The notes under the pieces are model-generated. The model did not search any database. It had not been told where the DNA came from and was given only the letters and a program-made list of their open reading frames with translations. The position numbers and the translations under genes were made by a program. A stretch of DNA of 7,441 bases from Pseudomonadota bacterium (GTDB taxonomy: Bacteria; Pseudomonadota; Alphaproteobacteria; Rhizobiales; Hyphomicrobiaceae), in assembly GCA_023390485.1 (NCBI GenBank), contig JAEWCT010000287.1:1-7441 (forward strand), in the 5' to 3' direction. This document shows positions 1 through 6,647 of the stretch, one piece after another (the first letter of the stretch is position 1; each line of letters opens with the position of its first letter).

Positions 1-1979
1 GCGAACGAAATCTTGGCGATCCGCTTTGCACGCGTAATGCCGACATAGGCGAGCCGGCGCTCTTCCTCGAGGCCTGCCTTGCCGCTTTCATCCATCGAGC
101 GCTGATGCGGAAACAGGCCCTCTTCCCAGCCTGGAAGAAAGACGATGCCGAACTCCAATCCCTTGGCGCCGTGGAGCGTCATCAGGGAGACGCGGTCGCC
201 GTCGCTGCCCTGCTCGGCGTCCATGACTAGGGAGACGTGCTCGAGGAAACCCTGCAACGAGTCGAAGTCGTGCATGAAGCGCACGAGTTCTTTCAGGTTT
301 TCAAGCCGCGACTGCGACTGCGGACTTTTGTCGGCCTGCCACATCGCCGTGTAGCCGGATTCATCGAGGATCAGCTCGGCGAGATCGGTATGGCGCATGT
401 GTTCGAGACTTGCGCGCCAACGTTCGAACGACTGCGTCAGGTCGAACAGCGATTTGCGCGCACGCGGCGTTAGCTCGTCGGTTTCGACGATCTCGCGGGC
501 GGCCTGATAGAGCGGGATGGCGCGGGCGCGCGCCAATTCGTGAATGCGCTTTATGGTGGTGTCGCCGAGGCTGCGTTTCGGCACGTTGACGATGCGCTCG
601 AACTTGAGATCGTTGGCGGGGTTCGCCACGACGTCGAGGTAGGCGATCGCGTCCTTGATTTCCTGACGTTCGTAAAAGCGCGGACCGCCGATGACGCGAT
701 AGGGAAGGCCGAGCGTAATGAACCGATCTTCGATGGCGCGCATCTGGGAGGATGCCCGTACCAGCACGGCCATATCGTTCAGCCGTTCGTTCTTGCGCTG
801 GAACTGCTCGATCGCTTCGCCGATGGCTCGGGCTTCGGCTTCGTCGTCCCAGAAATTCGCAACGCTGACCTTGGCGCCCGCGGCGCCGTCGGTGAAGAGC
901 GTCTTGCCGAGCCGGCCGTCATTCTTGGCGATGAGGCCGGAGGCGGCTGCGAGGATGTTTCCGGTCGAGCGATAGTTGCGTTCAAGCCGGATGACCTTGG
1001 CTCCGGGGAAATCCTTTTCGAAACGCAGGATGTTATCAACCTCGGCACCGCGCCAGCCATAAATTGACTGATCGTCGTCGCCGACGCAGCAGATGTTCGG
1101 CGATCCCTTCGCCAGGAAGCGCAGCCAGAGATATTGGGCGACGTTGGTGTCCTGATACTCGTCGACGAGAATGTAGCGGAACCGGCGATGGTAGTCGGCG
1201 AGCACGTCGGGGTGCTCGCGGAAGAGCCGCAGGCATTCGAGAAGCAAATCGCCGAAGTCGCAGGCATTGAGATCCTTCAGCCGGGCCTGATAGGCCGCAT
1301 ACAACTTCGCGCCTTGGCCTGCTGCGAAATTGTAGGCTTCGCCTTCAGGAACCTTATCGGGTGTCAGGCCGCGATTTTTCCAGCTGTCGATCAGGTTGGC
1401 GAGCTGACGCGCTGGCCAGCGGTCCTTGTCGATGCCGTTGGCTTCGATGACCTGTTTCAGGAGGCGTACCTGGTCGTCGTCGTCGAGGATCGTGAAGCCG
1501 GGTTTCAGGCCGACGAGTTCGACGTGGCGGCGGAGGATCTTGACGCCGATCGAATGGAACGTGCCGAGCCATTGCATGCCTTCGAGCGTGCCGCCGATGA
1601 GCGTGCCGATCCGTTCGCGCATTTCGCGCGCGGCCTTGTTCGTGAATGTGACAGCGAGAATTTGTGACGGGTAGGCGCGGCTCGTCGCGAGAATGTGGGC
1701 GATGCGTGTTGTCAGCACGCGCGTTTTGCCAGTGCCGGCACCTGCAAGTACCAAGACCGGACCTTCTGTCGTTTCGACGGCGTCGCGTTGCTCTGGGTTG
1801 AGGCCTTCGAGATAGGCTGGCTGGCCGCGCGACGCCGCTATCGCCCGCGCAGAAATGGACGGGCTGTTCCTGTCATCGTGGCGCGCCGCTCGGGGCGCCT
1901 CTGGCAGATCGAACGGCGGGTCGTCATCGTGCGGCAAATCTCCGCTGCCGGCAGCGCCCGGTTTCTGAATTGAGGCCAT
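1..1979 (-). CDS. uvrD: UvrD/PcrA-type ATP-dependent DNA helicase, C-terminus cut off by the window edge
   Basis: Superfamily 1A 3'-5' DNA helicase. In this family UvrD (helicase II) unwinds DNA in the cytoplasm during nucleotide excision repair and mismatch repair and clears protein from DNA. Translating the minus strand from the ATG at 1979 gives 659 uninterrupted codons to the left edge. The helicase motifs appear in order: Walker A AGAGTGKT (residues 79-86, Lys85), motif Ia TFTNKAA (about 111-117), Walker B VDEYQD (272-277), motif III VGDDDQSIYGWRGA (299-312), motif IV LERNYRS (332-338), motif V TLHGAKGLEF (601-610) and motif VI RLAYVGITRAK (642-652). All key residues are intact. Family members are usually 700-800 residues, so roughly the last 60-140 are missing here. 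The first 57 or so residues form a polar, Pro/Asp-rich leader ahead of the conserved LNPEQRDAV Q-motif region. The ATG at 1979 is the only ATG between the upstream in-frame stop (about 2076-2078) and the Walker A motif that leaves the Q-motif intact; no strong Shine-Dalgarno precedes it. PcrA or a Rep-like paralogue is a less likely name. Confidence 0.96.
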   Translation of the reverse strand, partial: MASIQKPGAAGSGDLPHDDDPPFDLPEAPRAARHDDRNSPSISARAIAASRGQPAYLEGLNPEQRDAVETTEGPVLVLAGAGTGKTRVLTTRIAHILATSRAYPSQILAVTFTNKAAREMRERIGTLIGGTLEGMQWLGTFHSIGVKILRRHVELVGLKPGFTILDDDDQVRLLKQVIEANGIDKDRWPARQLANLIDSWKNRGLTPDKVPEGEAYNFAAGQGAKLYAAYQARLKDLNACDFGDLLLECLRLFREHPDVLADYHRRFRYILVDEYQDTNVAQYLWLRFLAKGSPNICCVGDDDQSIYGWRGAEVDNILRFEKDFPGAKVIRLERNYRSTGNILAAASGLIAKNDGRLGKTLFTDGAAGAKVSVANFWDDEAEARAIGEAIEQFQRKNERLNDMAVLVRASSQMRAIEDRFITLGLPYRVIGGPRFYERQEIKDAIAYLDVVANPANDLKFERIVNVPKRSLGDTTIKRIHELARARAIPLYQAAREIVETDELTPRARKSLFDLTQSFERWRASLEHMRHTDLAELILDESGYTAMWQADKSPQSQSRLENLKELVRFMHDFDSLQGFLEHVSLVMDAEQGSDGDRVSLMTLHGAKGLEFGIVFLPGWEEGLFPHQRSMDESGKAGLEEERRLAYVGITRAKRIAKISF

Positions 1980-2049
1980 GACAGTCAGCGAAACCACCGA
2001 AGCTGAACGTACAACCGGCGCGGCGCCCCGCCGCGGGCGGGCCGCCAGT

Positions 2050-2062
2050 GTTTTGTCAAAAC
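2050..2062. promoter_or_regulatory. Perfect 6+1+6 palindrome upstream of uvrD, possible operator or -35 element
   Basis: The sequence GTTTTG-T-CAAAAC is a perfect inverted repeat with a one-base centre, about 77 bases upstream of the uvrD start codon. Read on the minus strand it contains TTGACA (2059-2054), identical to the sigma-70-type -35 consensus and pointing towards uvrD. However, the hexamer 17 bases downstream is CCGCGG, not a -10 box, so a promoter here is unproven. The palindrome suits binding of a dimeric regulator. It does not match the alphaproteobacterial LexA pattern GTTC-N7-GTTC. Confidence 0.25.
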
Positions 2063-2081
2063 GATCCACAGCTATTCAAGC

Positions 2082-2131
2082 GTCTGAAAAGACGAACATT
2101 CCAGATAAAGGACATGTTCCAGTTTTCAGTC
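2082..2131. repeat. Long imperfect inverted repeat in the uvrD/asmA-like intergenic region
   Basis: The 18-base arm at 2082-2099 matches the reverse complement of 2114-2131 at 14 of 18 positions, with a 14-base spacer. The inner GAACAT/ATGTTC and middle AAAA/TTTT segments pair perfectly; between them lies a symmetric three-by-three mismatch (GAC opposite CAG). TCC (2100-2102) and GGA (2110-2112) can extend the stem inward past a bulged base, leaving loop AGATAAA. A competing small hairpin, CGTCT-GAAA-AGACG at 2081-2094, has a five-base-pair stem closed by a GNRA-type tetraloop on the plus strand. No run of T follows on either side, so it does not look like an intrinsic terminator. It could be a dimeric regulator site, a structured leader or small RNA element, or chance in a relatively AT-rich stretch. 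Confidence 0.45.
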
Positions 2132-2383
2132 TTTACGAGGAACACGGAAGCCCTTCGGCTGCCTCTCCAGGAAGATTGCTTCGTCAGGATTATACGGTCC
2201 CGAGTTCATTCAAAACCGTGGGTCGGATTATGACCATTTCGAATCGAACCTTGGGATCGCGCTATTGCCGTTGGCGCGTGTTGAAGGAGGATTGCACGCG
2301 GTCAATTTCCGATCGCGTCAACACGGAGAATTCCACGACCTTCTATGACATTTACAAATCCGCTAAGCTTATGATCTAAGGTT

Positions 2384-2430
2384 CTCAATTCAATCTGTGG
2401 GCGTACCGGTGCATGCCCGTTGGAATTGAG
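2384..2430. repeat. Nested inverted repeat (hairpin-forming) upstream of the asmA-like gene
   Basis: Outer arms CTCAATTC (2384-2391) and GAATTGAG (2423-2430) are perfectly complementary over eight bases. Inside them GGGCGT (2399-2404) and ATGCCC (2413-2418) form a second six-pair stem including one G-T pair, with loop ACCGGTGC. The element begins five bases after the TAA of the unassigned 133-codon open frame and ends about 120 bases before the asmA-like start codon. No T-tract follows on either strand, so intrinsic termination is doubtful. It may be a structured 5' leader of the asmA-like transcript or a palindromic protein-binding site. Confidence 0.45.
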
Positions 2431-2440
2431 CCAAATTTCA

Positions 2441-2455
2441 AGTTCAGAGTGAACT
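2441..2455. promoter_or_regulatory. Perfect 6+3+6 palindrome, possible operator of the asmA-like gene
   Basis: AGTTCA-GAG-TGAACT is a perfect inverted repeat with a three-base centre, about 96 bases upstream of the asmA-like start codon, a plausible distance for a promoter-overlapping operator. Its GTTC/GAAC half-sites recur in the longer inverted repeat at 2082-2131. The binding factor is unknown, and no clear promoter hexamers were identified next to it. Confidence 0.3.
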
Positions 2456-2550
2456 GCCGCCGTGCCATACAGGTGTACAAGGCAGGGACGTTATTTCAAT
2501 GATGTCCGCCAGTGTGCTTTGCGTTTCCGGCGCGGCTCAAAGAGACGTTC

Positions 2551-5500
2551 ATGAACAACGGGCTATTATATTTGGGCGGCCTTCTGGTCGTTGTTCTTTC
2601 GGCGCTTTTTGCCGTACCCAATTTCGTCGACTGGAACGGATATCGCGGGGTCTTCGAGGAGGAGGCATCGAAGGTTCTTGGCCGTGACGTCCGCGTCGGC
2701 GGCTCGGTCAACCTGAAGCTGCTTCCAGTTCCCTACGTCCGTTTCGAGAAAGTTCGCATCTCCAACCTGTCCGGCCAGACGGGCGAGCCGTTTGTCCGTG
2801 CAGAGAGCTTCACGATGTGGCTTTCAGGGCCCGCGCTGCTGCGTGGGGTATTGGAGGCCAGCCAGATCGAACTCAATAAGCCGGTTCTAACCCTTGCCGT
2901 CGATGATAAGGGCGGAGGGAATTGGACCAGCATCGAGTTGAAGCCGGGCGATCTGCCGTTCGTGCCGCATGACGTGGCGCTTCGCTCGGTGCGGCTCAGG
3001 GACGGTGCGATATCCATCTACAACGCCGCTTCAGACCGTGTTGCATCGCTGGACGGCATCGACGGTGAACTGTCGGCCGACGGCCTTAAAGGTCCCTTCC
3101 GTTTCAAGGGCTTGGTTTCCTGGTCGGGGGCCGCGCACGACGTCAAATTCGCGACCGATATTCCTGGCCCCGATGGAGCTTTCGCACTCAAGGTTTCCGC
3201 GCGCGGCGACAGTTCGCCCATTGCCTACATGCTGGACGGGCGCGTTTCCGATTTGAGCAACAAGCCGACGTTCAAGGGCAACTGGACAGGAAAACTTGCC
3301 ATTCCCGGCAGCGAAACGATTGCCCCCAATGGCAAGGCGCCGCCGCTCCTCGATCTCAAAGCGGACGTCACCGCCGATGCGCTGGGCGCAAAGTTCGACA
3401 AGCTCGCGCTGTCGCTCGACGACTCCGCTGCTCCGCAAATGATTACGGGATCGGCTGTCGCCACCTGGACGGCGTCGCCCCGGCTCGACCTTTCACTGCA
3501 ATCGAAATGGCTCGACATTGACCGGCTTGCGGGCGCGGGGCAGGGAAGCGCCTCGTTCGCGAAGCTCAAGCAACTCACCGGCGGGTTGATGCAATCCGTT
3601 GCAGGTGACAGCACGGCGACGGCGAAGATCAATCTCGAACAGGTGAAGGTCGGCGGCGAAAATGCCGGCGGCTTGTCGATAGATGCGGTCCGGCAAGGCA
3701 ACGTCACGCATCTCAATACGTTCAAGGTGAGCCTGCCTGGTGGATCGCGGCTCGATCTTGCGGGCGAACTCAAGAACAATGCGGGCAAGTTCAGCTTTGC
3801 CGGGAATGCATTCATTGGCGGCAGCAGTTTTGGACGCCTAAAAGCGTGGGCGGAGAAATCCGGGGTTCCGATCGATTTCAATGCCGACGGTTCTTATTCG
3901 GCCGCGGGCAAGCTCGAAGTCGATGACACGCACTTCGCTTTGACGGATGCCTCCGGAGATCTGTCGGGCAGGGCGCTGGCCGGTGAGCTCAAGATCCTGC
4001 GCGGCGACCGGCAGTTGACGGATTTGACATTGCAGGCCGCCGATCTCGACACGCGAGAAGTTTTCCCGAAAATCGCCGCTGCGCTGAACAGCGAATTCCG
4101 CCGGTCGCTCGGTCTTCATAAAGTCGAAGGTGCAGAGGATCCGCGCGCGGTTTTGCCGGGTGACGTGCGGTTGCGCGTCATTGCCAGCCGGCTGACCGAT
4201 GGCGACGCCACTTATCGCGACGTCGATGTTTCGTTTGCGATCGAAGGCCGCGACGTCAAGCTGCCGGTCGCGCGGCTGACCACGACGAACGGACTTTCGA
4301 TCGAACTCGAGGGCCGCGTCGAGACGCGCGATGGCGGACCGGCCGGAACGTTCGCGTTCGATCTCGTCGGCGCAACGCCCGACGCGATGCGCGATCTGGT
4401 GAGCAAGGCCGGGCTTTCGACAGTGCTCGGGGAGGATCGCTTCACGGGATTGAAAGCTGGAAAGATCGCCGGGCTCATCCGGCTCGGCCTCAGGTCGCCG
4501 ACGGCGACGGACGTGACGTTCGACGGACTATTGAACGGCGCCAACCTCACCGGCACGGCGGAATTCGACGGTGGTCTCGGGGGCTGGCGCTCGCAACCGA
4601 GCCGCATCCGTACCTCGCTCGATGCGCCGTCGTTATCGTCGCTGCTGACGACGCTTGGCCGAAGCGGCCTGAGCAACCGGTCCGTCAGCGCCGATCAAGC
4701 GGCGCAAAAATCTCGCGCGTCGCTCGTCACGGCCGGGATTATCGGCACTGACGCGGAAGCGCATGCGGACATCACGTCACCCGATTTCAACATGAGCTTC
4801 ACCGGCAAGTCGCGATGGCCAGAAAATGCCGCGCTGGCGCTCGACGGAACGCTCGATTTCAAGGCGGCACAATTTACCGACGCTCTCGTTGCTGCCGGGA
4901 TTTCGCTGCCGAGCGGCGCCGAAGACGTTGCGGCTCATGGTTCGCTGCAAATTGGCCGCGACGCAAATGCCTGGACCATCGCGACGCGTGATTTCTCACT
5001 CGGCATGTCGACCCTTGCAGCTCATCTGACTGTCACGCCGAAGGCCGAAGCCGTGCAGGTCGATGGAGACATCGATGCGGATCGCGTCGCGTTTCAGAGC
5101 CTGCTCGCGGCCGTCACCGACGCCCGGCCGCAGCAACCAACGGTGACAGCGGCCGGATCAGACGTCGATAACGACGCGGCTGCGGATGCGCAACCGATCT
5201 GGCCCGAGGGGCTGTTCAATTTCGCGGCGCTCGGCAGCACGCAAGCGACGCTCAAGATCGCTTTCAAGACGCTTGATTTGAGCGGTGGCCTTGCAACGCA
5301 CGACGGCCAACTGACGTTGAAGCTCGGTCCCGGAAAGCTCGCGGTGAGCGATCTCAACGCTCTGGCAGCCGGTGGACAGTTGAGCGGGAATATCGGATTC
5401 GAAAAGGTATCGAACGGGGTCGCGTTCGCTTCGACGCTGAAACTCGATCAAGCCAAATTGTCGGCCGTCGGCGCGAGCGGAAAAGGTACGGCAACGATCG

Positions 5501-6609
5501 ATCTCAAAGCGGAGGCACGGGCGCAAAGTCCGGCCGGTCTCGTCGCGGTCATGACCGGGACAGGCAACGCGACGTTTGCGGACGCGGAAATTTCGGGCCC
5601 ATCGACCGCGACCGTCGCACAAATCGTCGACGATGTTCTTGGTGGGAAATTGCAGAACGAGCAGCGGGCCATATCGGCGGCTCTTGCCAATGCGCTCAAT
5701 ACGTCGAAGCTGACGATCGGCAATCGGGCGTTCGCCGTTTCGATCGCCGACGGCTCGATCAAGCTCGACAAGTTCGTGCTCGACAGCGCCGACGGTCAGC
5801 TGGAGGGCAACGTCACCGCCGATCTCGCGATGCTCGACATGAACGCGGCTTTCCAGCTTACATCGAACGTCAGGCCTTTGCCGCCGCCAGCAATTCCGCT
5901 TGCGAATTGGACGCCGCCGCCTTCGAAGGGACCGCTGCCTGCCGTCGTGGTGCTTTATGACGGTCCGCTCGACAATCTCGGCGGACTAACGGTCAAAGCG
6001 GATGCCGCCAGCCTTCAGCGCGAACTCGTCGTCAGGCAGATGGAGCGCAATGTCGAAGAGCTCGAGCGATCGCGGCGCATCGATGAAGAGCGCGTTCGTC
6101 TCGAGAAGGAACGCCGCAAGAAGCAGGCTGCCGAGCGCGCTGCAGCCCTGGCGGCTGCGAAGAAGAAGGAAATGGAACGTTTGGCACCCGGCAGCACCGA
6201 CCCCGCCGGGGCTGCGAATGCGCCGAGCCAGGCCCAACCTAACGTGCCGCCCGCCACGCCACCCGTGCCGCCGCAATCGCCATCGACGGAAAACCGTCCC
6301 CCCGCGGGCGGTCAACCCGCACAAGCGGCTGAGCCGCAAGATGCCGCGAAGCCTCAGGACGCGCCGGGCAACACTGTGTTGACGCCGAAAATTTCGGTCG
6401 AGCCTATTCCGCCTGACGGCACTGCCGGCGGTGAGCCGAATGCTAATGCTGCGACAGGTGCGGTCGTGATCGATCCTGAAACGGGCTTACCCGTTCCGAA
6501 GCCGGAGCCGGCGGTGCGGCCATCGGTGGGACGTTCGACGAGCGCCCAGAAGCAGCCTCGCAGGACTTCTTCCGATGAAGTGATGAAGAGCCTAGGCGGC
6601 TTCCAGTAA
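2551..6609 (+). CDS. Large AsmA-family envelope protein with charged coiled-coil and disordered C-terminal tail
   Basis: AsmA-family protein of 1352 residues. Relatives (AsmA, YhdP, TamB) are anchored in the inner membrane, extend into the periplasm, and are linked to outer-membrane biogenesis and phospholipid transport; the exact role here is inferred. Residues about 4-22 form one hydrophobic N-terminal segment. The typical AsmA N-terminus follows, with VDWNGYRGVFEEEASKVLGR (about 27-46) and LKLLPVPYVRFEKVRISNLS. A long body rich in alternating polar/hydrophobic strands follows, with an AsmA-like C-terminal portion near residues 940-1020 (LSGNIGFEKV, LVAVMTGTGNATFADAEISG) and a Pro-rich segment with GPLPAVVVLYDGPLDNLGGL around 1110-1150. 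Residues about 1156-1211 are a highly charged Glu/Arg/Lys helix, likely a coiled coil; 1212-1352 is Pro/Gln/Ala-rich and probably disordered, ending in DEVMKSLGGFQ. The frame opens at 2512, but I chose the ATG at 2551: it puts the hydrophobic segment at the N-terminus as in relatives and has a modest AGAGA ribosome-binding sequence six bases upstream (2541-2545). E. coli AsmA is much shorter (about 617 residues); this one is YhdP/TamB sized. Confidence 0.93.
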   Translation: MNNGLLYLGGLLVVVLSALFAVPNFVDWNGYRGVFEEEASKVLGRDVRVGGSVNLKLLPVPYVRFEKVRISNLSGQTGEPFVRAESFTMWLSGPALLRGVLEASQIELNKPVLTLAVDDKGGGNWTSIELKPGDLPFVPHDVALRSVRLRDGAISIYNAASDRVASLDGIDGELSADGLKGPFRFKGLVSWSGAAHDVKFATDIPGPDGAFALKVSARGDSSPIAYMLDGRVSDLSNKPTFKGNWTGKLAIPGSETIAPNGKAPPLLDLKADVTADALGAKFDKLALSLDDSAAPQMITGSAVATWTASPRLDLSLQSKWLDIDRLAGAGQGSASFAKLKQLTGGLMQSVAGDSTATAKINLEQVKVGGENAGGLSIDAVRQGNVTHLNTFKVSLPGGSRLDLAGELKNNAGKFSFAGNAFIGGSSFGRLKAWAEKSGVPIDFNADGSYSAAGKLEVDDTHFALTDASGDLSGRALAGELKILRGDRQLTDLTLQAADLDTREVFPKIAAALNSEFRRSLGLHKVEGAEDPRAVLPGDVRLRVIASRLTDGDATYRDVDVSFAIEGRDVKLPVARLTTTNGLSIELEGRVETRDGGPAGTFAFDLVGATPDAMRDLVSKAGLSTVLGEDRFTGLKAGKIAGLIRLGLRSPTATDVTFDGLLNGANLTGTAEFDGGLGGWRSQPSRIRTSLDAPSLSSLLTTLGRSGLSNRSVSADQAAQKSRASLVTAGIIGTDAEAHADITSPDFNMSFTGKSRWPENAALALDGTLDFKAAQFTDALVAAGISLPSGAEDVAAHGSLQIGRDANAWTIATRDFSLGMSTLAAHLTVTPKAEAVQVDGDIDADRVAFQSLLAAVTDARPQQPTVTAAGSDVDNDAAADAQPIWPEGLFNFAALGSTQATLKIAFKTLDLSGGLATHDGQLTLKLGPGKLAVSDLNALAAGGQLSGNIGFEKVSNGVAFASTLKLDQAKLSAVGASGKGTATIDLKAEARAQSPAGLVAVMTGTGNATFADAEISGPSTATVAQIVDDVLGGKLQNEQRAISAALANALNTSKLTIGNRAFAVSIADGSIKLDKFVLDSADGQLEGNVTADLAMLDMNAAFQLTSNVRPLPPPAIPLANWTPPPSKGPLPAVVVLYDGPLDNLGGLTVKADAASLQRELVVRQMERNVEELERSRRIDEERVRLEKERRKKQAAERAAALAAAKKKEMERLAPGSTDPAGAANAPSQAQPNVPPATPPVPPQSPSTENRPPAGGQPAQAAEPQDAAKPQDAPGNTVLTPKISVEPIPPDGTAGGEPNANAATGAVVIDPETGLPVPKPEPAVRPSVGRSTSAQKQPRRTSSDEVMKSLGGFQ

Positions 6610-6615
6610 TTCTCT

Positions 6616-6640
6616 AGGCTCTGAAGCGCTGCAGCAGCCT
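6616..6640. terminator. Possible weak hairpin between the convergent asmA-like gene and lepA
   Basis: AGGCT (6616-6620) pairs with AGCCT (6636-6640), and CTG (6621-6623) with CAG (6632-6634) past one bulged C, leaving an eight-base loop. It lies in the 38-base gap between the TAA of the asmA-like gene and the stop codon of lepA, where a terminator serving both genes would be expected. No T-tract follows on either strand, so it is not a standard intrinsic terminator; Rho-dependent ending is equally possible. Confidence 0.25.
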
Positions 6641-6647
6641 GGCGCGG

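Larger units (their letters stand above)
1980..2550. other. Low-GC divergent intergenic region without a defensible gene
   Basis: This 571-base stretch separates the start codons of uvrD (minus) and the asmA-like gene (plus). By hand count 2041-2520 is about 49% GC, well below the flanking genes, which are near 60%. It must hold the promoters for both genes, but I see no convincing -35/-10 pair for either. It contains a short palindrome at 2050-2062, a long imperfect inverted repeat at 2082-2131, a nested inverted repeat at 2384-2430 and a palindrome at 2441-2455, listed separately. An open frame of 133 codons runs from an ATG at 1978 to a TAA at 2377-2379. Its start overlaps uvrD's start codon head to head, it has no recognisable domain, and its first half is rich in codons ending in A or T, so I do not call it a gene. 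No tRNA or rRNA signature was found. Confidence 0.8.

Noticed and set aside
540..1667. Long plus-strand open frames (540-1067 and 1134-1667, each about 176 codons)
   Set aside because: They lie fully antisense to uvrD, which shows all helicase motifs in order. Their products have no recognisable domain, and open antisense frames are expected in high-GC genes.
2221..2248. Small inverted repeats GGTC/GACC and TTCGA-A-TCGAA
   Set aside because: Arms of four to five bases are expected by chance at this length.
2236..2252. tRNA T-arm-like sequence GGTTCGATTCG on the minus strand
   Set aside because: The flanking bases do not form a T-stem and there is no acceptor, anticodon or D-arm, so no tRNA or tRNA fragment is supported.
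2284..2290. Strong Shine-Dalgarno-like AAGGAGG in the intergenic region
   Set aside because: No ATG or GTG follows at a usable distance; the only TTG (2292) is one base away, so it cannot serve a start.
1980..2550. LexA (SOS) operator of the GTTC-N7-GTTC type near uvrD
   Set aside because: GTTC and GAAC tetramers occur several times, but no pair has the required seven-base spacing in the same orientation.
3031..3881. Minus-strand open frames within the asmA-like gene, the largest 218 codons at 3225-3881
   Set aside because: They are antisense to a continuous 1352-residue protein with family-typical sequence, and their products are low-complexity with no domain.
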